Source: CAZPAV01 sp964584755 (GTDB lineage Bacteria; Actinomycetota; Acidimicrobiia; Spongiisociales; UBA5794). From it: DNA of 64,000 nucleotides. The translations under genes were made by a program, and so were the position numbers. Positions 24,562-33,645 of this stretch are shown here, piece by piece; within the stretch, counting starts at the first letter, position 1, and each line of letters starts with the position of its first letter. Under the pieces are notes generated by a model. The model saw only the letters and a program-made list of their open reading frames with translations. It did not search any database and was not told the DNA's origin. The DNA lies in the NCBI GenBank assembly GCA_964584755.1, contig CAZPAV010000003.1:36140-100139 (forward strand), read 5' to 3'.

Positions 24562-24577
24562 GTTTCGGGACGGTTAC
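24562..24577 (-). promoter_or_regulatory. GlnR box 2 upstream of amtB
   Basis: On the minus strand: GTAAC, six bases (CGTCCC), GAAAC. Same perfect consensus as box 1, 63 bases (six helical turns) further upstream, so both lie on the same DNA face. Confidence 0.8.
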
Positions 24578-24593
24578 GGGACGCGAAACCGGC

Positions 24594-25538
24594 TCAGGCG
24601 GGAGGCGGCTCGGGAAGGTCGAGCGCGGCCTGGCGGCGTGCCTCGACGATCCCGTACCCGATCTGCTCGAGGGCGTCCAGGAGCCACTCGTGCGCCGCGC
24701 TGCCGGGGCGGTAGTCCGCCGGTGCCGCCGCCTGCACCCGGCCCTCGGAGCGAAGCTGCTCGACACGCCGCTGCGGCCCCCCGTCGGTGACGTACACGCC
24801 GAGGGTCTTGCCGCCGGCGGTGTTGAGGATGGAGAAGCAGGGGACGTCGCTGGGTCCGTCCCCGACGTAGATCATGTGGGAGAACGGCACCCGCCACTCC
24901 TCGGGGGCCGACCGGAGGTCGACGGCGACGTCGCGGAGATCTCCGGCGCCCTTGGCGATCGCGAAGAGGGCGCGGGCCTTCGTGCCGGCGTCGACGGCCG
25001 TCCCGATGCGACTCACCGCGGCGGGTCCCTCCACGACGGGGAGCCGCTCGAGGTACCCGGGCGGAGCCGGTGTCTCGATGAGTGTGCTGGCCCAGATCGC
25101 GTCGAGGTGGGATCCGAGGGGGCTTCCCGCGATCACCGGTCGCAGGCCGGTGGAGACCACGTGGTGCTCGACGGTCAGGCCCTCCCGGACGAACTCCGGG
25201 ATCTCCTGGATCCGGGCGCGAGCGGCCGTCATCACCTCGGGCAGGCCGGCGAGGGGCTCGAGGCGGCCTCCGAGCTCCTCGAGTCGGGCGTTCGTCAGGT
25301 CGGGGAGCATGCCCTCCTGCACGTAGGTGAGGAGATGACCCAGATAGGCCACCTCCGGTGCGACGGAGATGCCGCGGCGGGCGTAGTAGGCGGGGAGGCC
25401 CTCCACCTCGGCCCAGAAGATCTCAGGATCGACCCCGTACGCGGCGAGGATCGGATCGACGACGTGTCCGGCGACGAGCGTCCCGTCGAAGTCCCAGACG
25501 AAGACGACGACACGCTGGGTGGCGAGAGGCACCGGCAT
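24594..25538 (-). CDS. HAD-superfamily hydrolase
   Basis: 314 residues. WDFDGTLVAG near residue 15 supplies the two catalytic aspartates, VVSTGLRPVI the second motif, and HMIYVGDGPSDVPCF the Mg-binding motif IV. A large helical cap lies between motifs I and II. The family includes phosphatases and phosphoserine-phosphatase-like enzymes; the substrate is unknown. There is no ribosome site, but TAACCT seven bases upstream of the ATG (25546-25551) suggests a leaderless transcript. Confidence 0.85.
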   Translation of the reverse strand: MPVPLATQRVVVFVWDFDGTLVAGHVVDPILAAYGVDPEIFWAEVEGLPAYYARRGISVAPEVAYLGHLLTYVQEGMLPDLTNARLEELGGRLEPLAGLPEVMTAARARIQEIPEFVREGLTVEHHVVSTGLRPVIAGSPLGSHLDAIWASTLIETPAPPGYLERLPVVEGPAAVSRIGTAVDAGTKARALFAIAKGAGDLRDVAVDLRSAPEEWRVPFSHMIYVGDGPSDVPCFSILNTAGGKTLGVYVTDGGPQRRVEQLRSEGRVQAAAPADYRPGSAAHEWLLDALEQIGYGIVEARRQAALDLPEPPPA

Positions 25539-25577
25539 GCCCGGGAGGTTAGGCGGTCGTCCCGGCCGGCGACGGGG

Positions 25578-25961
25578 TCAGGGGATCTCGTGTCGTCCGA
25601 ATCGGACCGTGTCCTCGGCGACCCACCAGGGCTGCAGCAGGCACGGCGTCCCCCGCAGGGCGCGGTGGGCCTCCCCGATCTCGGCGGCGCCCACCAGCAC
25701 GACGACCCGCAGGCCCCTGCCGGCGAGTCGCCACACCGCGGTGGCGAGCTCGGCGGGGTCGGTGCCCTCGTCGAGAACGACCTCGACGGTTCGGGAGGCG
25801 CCGGCGACGACCGCCCTCCAGGCCCCCACCGGACCGGCGTCCTCGAGGAGCTCGGCCAGGGCGGTGTCGACCGCGGATTCGCGCCGGCTCGCGTAGATCC
25901 GCAGCGCCGCCTCCACGACGAGATCGACCTCGGTTACGACGTCACGGACCGCGACCGCCAT
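25578..25961 (-). CDS. Hypothetical protein (127 aa)
   Basis: No known family is recognised. It is soluble, mixed alpha/beta, with an acidic N-terminal half (EVDLVVEAALRIYASRRES) and a hydrophobic strand RGLRVVVLVGAAEIGEAH. AAGGGAG precedes the ATG at 25961. It lies between the NYN protein and the HAD hydrolase on the same strand, with 63 and 39 bases of spacing. Confidence 0.65.
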   Translation of the reverse strand: MAVAVRDVVTEVDLVVEAALRIYASRRESAVDTALAELLEDAGPVGAWRAVVAGASRTVEVVLDEGTDPAELATAVWRLAGRGLRVVVLVGAAEIGEAHRALRGTPCLLQPWWVAEDTVRFGRHEIP

Positions 25962-26024
25962 GCTGCTCCCTTCGCGGTACTTCCACCAGTGTAATTCGCG
26001 GGGAGGTCCGCGGCAACCGCGCGC

Positions 26025-27047
26025 TCAGACGGAGTGGAGGACGTAGTCCTCGGCGCCGTCGTCCCAGGCGACGTCGACGATTCCCTTCGCCTTCGCGGCC
26101 TTGACGAACTGCAGGAAGCCGGAGTACCCGAATCGCTTCTCGCTGAACCCCGGCCGGCGCTTGCGCATCTCGTTCTTGAGCCCGGAGAGGACCACCGTCC
26201 CCCGGTCCCGCTCCAGGTCGGCGACGACCTCATGGAGGAGGTCGAAGGCGGCGGCCTCGCCGCGACCACTCTCGGGGAAGGTGACGACCGGATCCCCCAC
26301 CTGACCCTCGTCGTTGAGACGAAGCAGCTTGCGTTCCTCGAGATGTCGCAGCAGCTCCCCGAAGGCCCGGAACCCGTGGTCCGCCTCGTTGAAGGTGGGG
26401 TCCTTGCGCAGCAGCGCCCGCTTGAGCGTCGAGGCCCGCACCTCGCTCCCGCTCGATCGCTCCAGACCGGAGAGCGTCTGCGCGATGAAGATCGCCAGCG
26501 AGTCGAGGTCGGCGGCCGGTGCCGGTTCGGCGGGTGCTCCCTGCGGCTTGCGTCGCTTCGGAGCGGGCACGTCCACTCCTTCGAGGTTCTCGTAGAAGAG
26601 GAACTCGTCACACGCGGGGGGCAGCAGGGCGGAGGTGGAGGCCTTGAGGCCGACTCCGATCACGCGCTTGTTGAGCTCGCGGAGCTTCTGGACGAGCGGG
26701 GTGAAGTCCGAGTCGCCGGTGCAGATGACGAACGTCGTCACGTACTCCCGCTCGAAGGCCAGCTCCACGGCGTCGACGGCCATCTTGATGTCGGCGGCGT
26801 TCTTGCGGACCATGCCCTTCCGCTGCGGGATCTCGAGCAGCTCGATGTGGTTGCGCGTCAGCATGTGACGGTCGTCCTCGAAGGCGGCCCAGTCGCCGTA
26901 CGCCCGCCGGACCACCACCCGTCCACGCTCGGCGAGGGCGTCGGCGATGGGACGGAAGTCGAAGCGGATGCCGAGATCCTCCCGGGCCCCGATGGCGAGG
27001 TTCTCGTAGTCGATGAAGAGCCCGATCCGTTCTTCGTCCATCTCCAT
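26025..27047 (-). CDS. NYN-domain (LabA/DUF88) protein with two OST-HTH/LOTUS-like domains
   Basis: 340 residues. The N-terminal NYN/PIN-like domain starts GLFIDYENLAIGA and contains KNAADIKMAVDAV and FVICTGDSDFTPLV, giving the set of acidic residues expected of a metal-dependent RNase fold. Two predicted winged-helix OST-HTH segments follow: about 180-250 and 265-340 (the second with RFGYSGFLQFVK). This combination is found in RNA-processing or RNA-silencing-type regulators. TAGGCT seven bases upstream of the ATG suggests a leaderless transcript. Target RNA is unknown. Confidence 0.85.
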   Translation of the reverse strand: MEMDEERIGLFIDYENLAIGAREDLGIRFDFRPIADALAERGRVVVRRAYGDWAAFEDDRHMLTRNHIELLEIPQRKGMVRKNAADIKMAVDAVELAFEREYVTTFVICTGDSDFTPLVQKLRELNKRVIGVGLKASTSALLPPACDEFLFYENLEGVDVPAPKRRKPQGAPAEPAPAADLDSLAIFIAQTLSGLERSSGSEVRASTLKRALLRKDPTFNEADHGFRAFGELLRHLEERKLLRLNDEGQVGDPVVTFPESGRGEAAAFDLLHEVVADLERDRGTVVLSGLKNEMRKRRPGFSEKRFGYSGFLQFVKAAKAKGIVDVAWDDGAEDYVLHSV

Positions 27048-27060
27048 GAGGCGGAGCCTA

Positions 27061-27828
27061 TCAGGCGGGGCCCGTGGTCCCGGCCGCCGTGCGCCACTCG
27101 GCGAGGGTGGCGGCGATCCAGGACCGCACGCCCTCGAGGAGGTCCGTCGTCGACGCCCCCGGACGGCGGGCGATGGGCGCCCCGAAGCGCACCCGCACCC
27201 GCACCCCGTAGGGGATGGGCCGGAGACGGTGACGGACCACCTGCCACGAGCCGTCGATGGCCGCCGGAACCACGGGGAGCGCGGGGGCGGCCCGCAGGAG
27301 CGCCTCGGTGCCGGCGGGCCGGAACTCGCCGAGGGTGCCGTCGCGCGAGCGCGTCCCCTCCGGGAAGATGACCACCGCCACGCCTCGCTCCTGCGCCTCG
27401 CGGGCCACCTGCTCGATGGCGGCGATGGCCTGGGCGCGATCCTTCCGGTCGATGAGGGCGTTCCCGCCGCGCCGCAGGTTGAGGGAGACGCTGGGGATGC
27501 GCCGCCCCAACTCTCGCTTGGCGACGTACTTGGGGAAGTTGCGCATGAGGATGCCGCCGAACATGGGGATGTCGAGGAGACTCTGGTGGTTGCTCACGAT
27601 GAGGTAGCCCCGTCCCGGCTCGAGATGCTCGACCCCCTCCACCTCGTAGCGGACACCGGCGACGGCGAACGCCCACAGGAGGGCCCGCTGCAGCCAGGCC
27701 ATCGTCCATTCGAAGGCCCGCCGCCCGAAGAGCAGGGCGATGCGTCCCAGGACGTCGAAGGCGACGAGGACCGCTCCCGCCGCGAGGAGGGAGGCGACGG
27801 TGGTCACCCAGTCGCGCAGCCGCCTCAC
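27061..27828 (-). CDS. plsC: Lysophospholipid (1-acyl-glycerol-3-phosphate) acyltransferase
   Basis: 255 residues. IVSNHQSLLDIP carries the catalytic NHx4D motif and VVIFPEGTRSRDG the glycerophosphate-binding motif; a membrane helix precedes them. It adds the second acyl chain to make phosphatidate. The GTG start overlaps the stop of the enoyl-CoA hydratase gene (GTGA), so it is the third gene of a coupled trio. Whether it acts in bulk phospholipid synthesis or on a special lipid is not known. Confidence 0.9.
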   Translation of the reverse strand: MRRLRDWVTTVASLLAAGAVLVAFDVLGRIALLFGRRAFEWTMAWLQRALLWAFAVAGVRYEVEGVEHLEPGRGYLIVSNHQSLLDIPMFGGILMRNFPKYVAKRELGRRIPSVSLNLRRGGNALIDRKDRAQAIAAIEQVAREAQERGVAVVIFPEGTRSRDGTLGEFRPAGTEALLRAAPALPVVPAAIDGSWQVVRHRLRPIPYGVRVRVRFGAPIARRPGASTTDLLEGVRSWIAATLAEWRTAAGTTGPA

Positions 27829-28673
27829 GACGACACGTCCGGCGCGATGGGATCCCCGGAGTCGCGCTCGGCGACCGCCTGGGGGAATCCGACCTCCTCG
27901 GCACGCCGCTTCCACCAGACACCTTCGGGAGAGTGCCGCGCCATCCCGTCGAAGAGGGTGGCGAACCGTTGCGTGTTCACCATTCCCATGGCGTCGTAGG
28001 CCTGGTTCACGAGGAGCTTCTGCATCATGAGCTGGTTGCGGGGGACGCCGGCGATGCGAGCCGCGAGCTGCTCGACCCGCTCGTCGAGACGAGCCTCGGG
28101 AACGGCCTCGAGGACGAGTCCCATCCGGGCGGCTTCGATCCCGTCGACGAGGTCGCCGGTGAGGAGCATCCGCTTCGCCCGTTCCGCCCCCACCCGGTAC
28201 ACCCACATCGCCGTCGTGGGACACCCCCACACCCGGGCCGGCGGGTAGCCGATCTTGGCGTCCTCGGCCATGACGACGAGGTCGCAGGAGAGGGCGATGT
28301 CGGAGCCGCCGGCCACGGCGTAGCCGCGCACCTTGGCGATCGTCGGCTTGGGGGAGCGCCACAGCGACAGCAGGTTCTCGGTGGTGCGCCACATCATCCG
28401 ATAGTCGACCATCGGGTCCCAGGGCATCTCCTGGAAGCCGGGATTGGGACCGGCCTCCTCGGCGTAACGCCGGAGGTCGTACCCGGCGCAGAAGGCGCGA
28501 CCCGCCCCGGTGACGACGACGACGTGGACCTCGTCGTCCGCGTCGGCGGCCTCGACGGCGGCACGGATCTCCCCGGGCATGGCCTCGTCGATCGCGTTGA
28601 GCCGCTCGGGCCGGTCGAGGGTGATCGTGGCGATCCGACCCGTGACCTCGTAGCGAATGCTCGTGAACCGCAT
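27825..28673 (-). CDS. Enoyl-CoA hydratase/isomerase family protein
   Basis: 282 residues of the crotonase fold: ITLDRPERLNAI, VVTGAGRAFCAGYDL (first oxyanion-hole segment) and KVRGYAVAGGSDIALSCDLVV (second). The position of the first catalytic Glu is occupied by a different residue in CPTTAMWV, so reaction type may differ from standard hydration. ATG overlaps the upstream hydrolase stop (ATGA) and the downstream acyltransferase start. Substrate unknown. Confidence 0.88.
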   Translation of the reverse strand: MRFTSIRYEVTGRIATITLDRPERLNAIDEAMPGEIRAAVEAADADDEVHVVVVTGAGRAFCAGYDLRRYAEEAGPNPGFQEMPWDPMVDYRMMWRTTENLLSLWRSPKPTIAKVRGYAVAGGSDIALSCDLVVMAEDAKIGYPPARVWGCPTTAMWVYRVGAERAKRMLLTGDLVDGIEAARMGLVLEAVPEARLDERVEQLAARIAGVPRNQLMMQKLLVNQAYDAMGMVNTQRFATLFDGMARHSPEGVWWKRRAEEVGFPQAVAERDSGDPIAPDVSS

Positions 28674-29527
28674 CAATCCTCCAGGAACTCGAGGAGGAGC
28701 TCGTTGACCCGCTCGGGGCGCTCCTGCTGCGTCCAGTGGCCGCAGCCGGCCACGGTGCCGACCCGGAGGTTCGGGACCCACCGCTCCATCCCTGCGGCGA
28801 GGGTCGCCGGCAGGACCGGGTCCGCGTCGGGCACGACGAGCATGGTGGGCACCGTGACGGGGACGTCGGCGAAGGGGACGCACTCCTCCCAGTTGGCGTC
28901 GATGTTCCGGTAGTAGCTCACCGGCCCCGCGATGCCCCCGGCGACGAACGCGTCCCGGTAGCGGGCCAGGACGGCGTCGGTGAGGAACCCCGCATCGGCG
29001 GCGACGCCCGTGAAGACCGCCCGCAGCCACCCCTCCGGATCGGCGGCGAAGCGCGCCTCGACGCCGCCGGGCTCCTGGAAGGCGAGGACGTAGCCGAACC
29101 GGTCGGCCAGGTGCTCGCGAATGTAGGCGAGGTTGGGGAAGCCGCAACACCAGCCACGGTAGGGAACGTTGAGGCTGACGATCCGCTCGACCCGTTTCGG
29201 GAAGTGCACGGCGGCCGCCCAGACCACGATGCTTCCCCAGTCGTGGCCCACGAGCGTGGCCCGTTCCCATCCGAAGGCGTCGAGCAGGCCGACGAGGTCC
29301 CCCACGAGGGGGTGCAACCCGTACGCGGCGACGTCCCCCGGTTTGTCCGATTCGCCGTAGCCACGCTGGTCGTAGGCGACCGCCCGGTATCCGGCGGCGG
29401 CGACGGCGGGGAGCTGATGACGCCAGGAGAAGGCGAGCTCGGGGAAGCCGTGGACGAAGACGACCGGAGGGCCGGCGCCCGCCTCGGTCACCGCCAGCGA
29501 GACGTCCCCGACGGCGATCCGCTCCAT
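28673..29527 (-). CDS. Epoxide hydrolase-like alpha/beta hydrolase
   Basis: 284 residues. HGFPELAFSWRHQ gives the oxyanion HGxP motif, VGHDWGS the nucleophilic Asp, and CGHWTQQERP the catalytic His, the pattern of soluble epoxide hydrolases; a Tyr-rich cap (ISYYRN-like SYYRNID) is also present. It probably hydrolyses an epoxide or a related ester. AGGAGGAG precedes the ATG. First gene of the hydrolase-hydratase-acyltransferase trio. Confidence 0.88.
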   Translation of the reverse strand: MERIAVGDVSLAVTEAGAGPPVVFVHGFPELAFSWRHQLPAVAAAGYRAVAYDQRGYGESDKPGDVAAYGLHPLVGDLVGLLDAFGWERATLVGHDWGSIVVWAAAVHFPKRVERIVSLNVPYRGWCCGFPNLAYIREHLADRFGYVLAFQEPGGVEARFAADPEGWLRAVFTGVAADAGFLTDAVLARYRDAFVAGGIAGPVSYYRNIDANWEECVPFADVPVTVPTMLVVPDADPVLPATLAAGMERWVPNLRVGTVAGCGHWTQQERPERVNELLLEFLED

Positions 29528-29650
29528 CGTGCTCCTCCTTCGTCCGCGCTGCAGCCTACCGGCGGGCCGGTCCCTGCCGATTGTCCCGTCGACGACGATG
29601 TTTCGGCGCCGTCGGGGAATCTGCGGGCGTGACCGCCCGTTCCTCCCACC

Positions 29651-30259
29651 ATGGCCCGGGAGAGCGCGGCACGCCGGCGCGTGGCGAGACGGCGGGAGCG
29701 GGAGGAGCGGCTCCGACGCGAGGCGCGCCGCCGCCGGATCCGCTCCGGAGGAATCGCCGCGGGCCTCCTCCTCGTCGTCGTGGCGGCGCTCGTCCTCCTC
29801 TGGCCCTCCCCCGAGACCGGGAACACCACCGCGGAGAACTGGGACCTTCCCGCGCTCGACGGCGACGGCAGGGTCGCCCTCGCCGACTTCCGCGGAACCC
29901 CGGTCGTCGCCGCCTTCTTCGCGTCCTGGTGCGAGGTGTGTGAGACGGAGATCCCCGTGTTCCTCGAGGTGTCCCGCGACGTCGCCGGTGCGGTGACGTT
30001 CGTGGGGATCGACATGCAGGACAACGGCCGCGGCCTCCCCGACGCCCGCAAGTGGGGCCTCATCGGAGTCTGGCCTCTGGCGCGGGACATCGGGAACGGC
30101 AACGGGAGCGCCCTGAGCACCGGAACGTTCGGCATGCGAGGATCCCCGATGACCGTGTTCTACGACGCCGACGGCCGGGTCCTGCGCGTCGTACGCGGCG
30201 GTCTCGGCGGAGCCCAGCTCCGCGCCGCGCTGCGAGACTTCTACGGCGTCGACGCCTGA
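29651..30259 (+). CDS. Membrane-anchored TlpA-like thioredoxin
   Basis: 202 residues: a very Arg-rich cytoplasmic N-terminus (about 1-32), one membrane helix (33-51) and an extracytoplasmic thioredoxin domain with FFASWCEVCETEIP (Cys94, Cys97) and a cis-Pro in MRGSPMTVFYD. Such proteins reduce disulfides outside the membrane, for instance during cytochrome c maturation. The cluster of c-type cytochromes at 43-46 and 59.6 kb would be plausible clients. No ribosome site is obvious at ATG 29651. Confidence 0.85.
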   Translation: MARESAARRRVARRREREERLRREARRRRIRSGGIAAGLLLVVVAALVLLWPSPETGNTTAENWDLPALDGDGRVALADFRGTPVVAAFFASWCEVCETEIPVFLEVSRDVAGAVTFVGIDMQDNGRGLPDARKWGLIGVWPLARDIGNGNGSALSTGTFGMRGSPMTVFYDADGRVLRVVRGGLGGAQLRAALRDFYGVDA

Positions 30260-30286
30260 TCCCCTCTCGCCGACGAGGCGGAACGT

Positions 30287-30326
30287 GACCGCCCCGTGCC
30301 GAGGGGGGAGGCGGCACGGGGCGGTC
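30287..30326 (+). terminator. Terminator hairpin after the TlpA-like gene
   Basis: GACCGCCCCGTGCCG (30287-30301) pairs perfectly with CGGCACGGGGCGGTC (30312-30326) around a 10-base purine loop, 27 bases beyond the stop. Confidence 0.7.
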
Positions 30327-30548
30327 GGTGGGTGGCCGGCGTGGGGAGGGGACCGCTCCAGCCACCCTTCGCCTCGCGAACCCGCAGGGAGAGGGAGGGC
30401 GGATCCGCGCGGCGGGCCTCGGTTGTTCCTGATCCGGGCGCCGGGGCCCCGTGATCACGGACCGGGGAGCGCTCCGGGGTGCTCCGCGATGCTCCCGAAG
30501 CGTACCGATCCCCGTTCCCTACCGCGCATCGCACCGGGGCGCCGCGCA

Positions 30549-30576
30549 GGGGGCCGCGGCCTGGGCCGCGACCCCC
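30549..30576 (-). terminator. Terminator hairpin after the heme-domain lipoprotein gene
   Basis: A GGGGG-CCGCGGCC arm at 30549-30561 pairs with GGCCGCG-A-CCCCC at 30564-30576, with a single G-U pair on the minus-strand RNA. It lies 19 bases beyond the stop at 30595. Confidence 0.6.
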
Positions 30577-30594
30577 TCCGGACGATGGTGTCGG

Positions 30595-31485
30595 TCAGGA
30601 CTGGAACTCGACGGTGATCCACCCCTGGTTGGAGGTCATGACGTGGTGGTCGCCGTCCCAACCGTCGGGGGTCGTGTCCGGGTCCCAGTAGGCGGCGGCG
30701 AACTTCGCCTCGCCGGGAACCGTGAGCTGCGCGTCCTGCGAGTCACCGGTCTGAAGCGGCCGGCTGAACTCGAAGTAGTACGTGCCCGCGGCGTCCTGCT
30801 CGTCGGCGGTGTGGGTCCACACGCCCAGCAGGCTGTTCTCGGCACCGGTGGCGTTGTCGTCATCCCGATCGGTCGGAGACGAGGCCCACTCGTCGTCGAG
30901 GTTGCAGGTGCCATCGTTGCCGGCCGCTCCGCCGCCGGCGTCGTTCACCGCGCCGCCGCCCTTGGCGCCGGCGGGGCAGTCCCCGAGCTCCCAGTGCCAG
31001 ACGTCGACCATGCCGAGCGAGGGGCCGTCGCCGTTCTCCGAGTCGGTGCCCATGTGCTCACCGGCGTTGGGGTCGATGCGCCACATGATCGCCGCGGAGG
31101 CCGACTTGTGGTTGTTCCCCTCGACCCAGTTGTAGTCGTCCTGGATGGCGAAGAGGACGTAGACGTTCTCGTCGTCGTGGGCGACCTTGATCGTCGCCGG
31201 GATGTCGACGGGGCCCTGCCCCTCTTCCTCGGCGATGGGCTCGAGGGTCACGTCGAGACCGTCGATGGCGGCCCAGTCGGCCGGGTCACCGTCGACGGTG
31301 ATCGACGCCGCGGGCGCCTCGATGACGCGGTTCTCGTCGTGTTCGTGCTCCTCGGCCTGTGTGGTGCTGCTCGCGGCGGTGCTGCTCGAGCTCTCCGACG
31401 CCTTCGTGGTCGTCGACGAGGAGCTCGAGCACGCCGCGGCCACCAGCATCACCACTGCGGCCACGATGAGCCAGCGGAACTTCAT
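30595..31485 (-). CDS. Lipoprotein with ethylbenzene-dehydrogenase-type heme-binding domain
   Basis: 296 residues. Signal peptide and lipobox (VMLVAAACSSSS), a Ser/Thr/His linker, then a domain beginning ASITVDGDPADWAAIDG with VYVLFAIQDDYNW and a long segment ending KFAAAYWDPDTTPDGWDG, the pattern of the cytochrome b-type domain of ethylbenzene/dimethylsulfide dehydrogenase gamma subunits. The DVWHWELG and WMSN-like (VMTSNQ) segments may provide heme ligands. AGGAGG precedes ATG 31485. It may pass electrons outside the membrane; the partner is unknown. Confidence 0.75.
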   Translation of the reverse strand: MKFRWLIVAAVVMLVAAACSSSSSTTTKASESSSSTAASSTTQAEEHEHDENRVIEAPAASITVDGDPADWAAIDGLDVTLEPIAEEEGQGPVDIPATIKVAHDDENVYVLFAIQDDYNWVEGNNHKSASAAIMWRIDPNAGEHMGTDSENGDGPSLGMVDVWHWELGDCPAGAKGGGAVNDAGGGAAGNDGTCNLDDEWASSPTDRDDDNATGAENSLLGVWTHTADEQDAAGTYYFEFSRPLQTGDSQDAQLTVPGEAKFAAAYWDPDTTPDGWDGDHHVMTSNQGWITVEFQS

Positions 31486-31660
31486 GTGCGTACCTCCTTG
31501 CTTCTCCGTCATCCTGCGCTCGGGACGGGTCGAGCATCTCTGGGTACGGTATGGCGGATCGTCCCTCCGGGCACCGGGGAGGACGCACCCATCGAGCCGA
31601 CGTTCGGGTGGCGGTGACGGTCCCCCTCCGATCGGCACCCTAGGGCATTCCGGCCCTAAC

Positions 31661-32290
31661 TCACGAGATGAGGCCCAGCCGCAGGGCCACCGCCACCGCC
31701 TCGGAGCGACGTTTCACCTCGAGACGCGAGTAGATGGTGCGGAGCTCCGCCTTGACCGCGGCCTCCGAGATCCCGAGCCGTGCCGCGATGGCCCGGTTGT
31801 CGGCCCCGTCGGCGAGCATCTGGAGGATCTCGACGTCTCGCACCGAGAGGTCGCCCACCGGCCCCGCCGCGGCGGGGTCGACGATCCGCGCCACCAGCGG
31901 CGCGGCGATCTCCCCCTGGATGTACGGGCCCCCGTCGGCGACGGTGTGGAGTGCCCGCAGCAGCTCCTCGCGCCCCACCGACTTGAGGAGGTAGCCGTCG
32001 GCACCCAGCTCGATGGCCCGCTTCACGTAGGCGGGGTCGTCGTGCATGGAGAGCACGATGATCCGCACGTCGTCGCCGGCGGCCCGCAGGGTCTCGAGGA
32101 CCTCGAGACCCCCCATCCCGGGCATGCGGACGTCGAGGAGGACCACGTCGGGTTCCTGCTCCGTCACGAGCGCGAGGACTTCCTGCCCGTCGGCGGCCTC
32201 GCCGACGATCTCGATGTCCTCCTCCCGGGCGAGGAGCATCCGCAGCCCCTCCCGGACGATGCGGTGATCGTCGGCGATGAGGAGTCTCAT
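31661..32290 (-). CDS. NarL/LuxR-family response regulator
   Basis: 209 residues: receiver domain with acidic DD near residue 8, phospho-acceptor Asp53 (VVLLDVRMPG) and Lys in LLKSVGREE, then a C-terminal LuxR-type helix-turn-helix (LSVRDVEILQMLADGADNRAIAARLGISEAAVKAEL split over residues 148-183). Its ATG overlaps the stop of the kinase gene (ATGA). Targets are not known; the neighbouring heme-domain lipoprotein gene, 175 bases downstream, is a candidate. Confidence 0.93.
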   Translation of the reverse strand: MRLLIADDHRIVREGLRMLLAREEDIEIVGEAADGQEVLALVTEQEPDVVLLDVRMPGMGGLEVLETLRAAGDDVRIIVLSMHDDPAYVKRAIELGADGYLLKSVGREELLRALHTVADGGPYIQGEIAAPLVARIVDPAAAGPVGDLSVRDVEILQMLADGADNRAIAARLGISEAAVKAELRTIYSRLEVKRRSEAVAVALRLGLIS

Positions 32291-33645
32291 GGGCGATCCT
32301 CCCCGGAAGAGACGGGGATCCACGCCGAGAACCTCGTCCCGCCGCCGCGCCGCTGCCGAACCCGAAGGCCGCCGCCCATCGCCTCGAGGCGCTCCCGGGT
32401 CGTGGTGAGACCGAGGCCGGGAGCCCCGCGAATCCCGACCCCGTCGTCCGCGATGTCGACCTGCACCATGTCCCCTTTCCGCCCGACCCGGATCCACATC
32501 CGGGTCGCGGCCGCGTGCTTGCGCACGTTCATGATCCCCTCACGCGCCGCCCGGAAGAGCGCGACCCGTGACGGGACCGAGAGTGGACCGTCCTCGGCCA
32601 CGCGGATCTCGACGTCGAGGTCCGTTTCCATCTCGGTGACCTCGCCGAGCTCCTCGAGGGCCGAGCGGAGCGAGAGCTCCTCGCCCGAACCGTAGTGGAG
32701 CGAGCGTAGCTCGGCACGAAGCACTCCGTCGACGTCGTTGACGAGCTGCCCGAGTCGACCGAGCTCCTCGCCCACCTCGCTCTCGGGACCCACCCGCGCC
32801 TGCAGCTCCTCGACGCCGAAATGGATCCGGTACAGGGTCTGCCCGATGTCGTCGTGGAGGGCGCCGATGATCTGCCGGCGCTCCTCCGCCTGGGCCCGAA
32901 CGAGATCCCCGAACATCTGCTCGGCCTGACGTCGCCGCCGGGCCGCGGCCCGACCGTTGACGACGAGGATGACGACGATGAACACCGCGAGGAGGCCGAT
33001 CCCGAGCCACACGGCCACCCACACGTAGCGACGTACCCCTCCGACGAAGCCGTCCACCGGCTCGGCGAGCTGGTACACCTCGAAGACCGCCACCACCTTC
33101 CCCTCGGCGTCGACCGCCGGGATGTAGTACTCGCGCAGCGGTGGGAGGCCGCGCTCGAACACGTTCTCCTCCCGCTCGAGGACGGGCCGCGCGGTCCGGG
33201 GGTGTCCGGCGAACGCGTCCGCGAGCTCCTCCTCGAGGGGGAAGGAACGACCGATGAGGGCGCGCTCGTCCGAGTAGCCGATGGTCCCGTCGGGGAGCCA
33301 GATCTTCACCCGAACGGTGTCGGTGCCCAGCAGGTCGATCCGGATGGCGGTGTCGAGCGGGGCGAGGGAGTACGGATCGTCGGGATGGGGCGGGATGAGG
33401 CCGAGGTCCACCATGCCCTCGGCGATCCTCGAGAGGGAACGGATGTGCGCGTCGATGAGGTGCCGCTCGACCTGCTGGGGGATCGTGACCGCCAGGAGGG
33501 CGGCGACGATCCCGAAGGTGGCGAGCGCCCCGAGCACGGTGCGTCCCAGCAGGCCGAGCTCGGACCACTCGGCCCGCACCACGGTCGAGAGCGAGCCGCG
33601 TCGCGTAGCGACCACGGTGTCGGAACGTGGGAGGGGGTCGTTCAC
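32287..33645 (-). CDS. NarX/DesK-type sensor histidine kinase
   Basis: 452 residues: membrane helix about 32-54, extracytoplasmic sensor domain (55-205), second helix (206-230), a dimerisation domain with HDDIGQT (His264) of the HisKA_3 type, and an HATPase domain (NVRKHAAATRM, DDGVGI, GLGLTTTRERLEAMGG). It autophosphorylates and transfers to the adjacent response regulator. The GTG start is preceded six bases upstream by TATCCT, suggesting a leaderless transcript. The ligand is unknown. Confidence 0.93.
   Translation of the reverse strand: MNDPLPRSDTVVATRRGSLSTVVRAEWSELGLLGRTVLGALATFGIVAALLAVTIPQQVERHLIDAHIRSLSRIAEGMVDLGLIPPHPDDPYSLAPLDTAIRIDLLGTDTVRVKIWLPDGTIGYSDERALIGRSFPLEEELADAFAGHPRTARPVLEREENVFERGLPPLREYYIPAVDAEGKVVAVFEVYQLAEPVDGFVGGVRRYVWVAVWLGIGLLAVFIVVILVVNGRAAARRRRQAEQMFGDLVRAQAEERRQIIGALHDDIGQTLYRIHFGVEELQARVGPESEVGEELGRLGQLVNDVDGVLRAELRSLHYGSGEELSLRSALEELGEVTEMETDLDVEIRVAEDGPLSVPSRVALFRAAREGIMNVRKHAAATRMWIRVGRKGDMVQVDIADDGVGIRGAPGLGLTTTRERLEAMGGGLRVRQRRGGGTRFSAWIPVSSGEDRP

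Larger units (their letters stand above)
30260..30594. other. Convergent intergenic region with two terminator hairpins
   Basis: About 335 bases between the TlpA-like gene and the heme-domain lipoprotein gene. It contains a strong hairpin at each end (30287-30326 and 30549-30576) and nothing coding between them. Confidence 0.6.

Noticed and set aside
24573..24589. A third GlnR box overlapping box 2
   Set aside because: GTTAC and GAAAC are seven rather than six bases apart, and the sequence partly reuses box 2.
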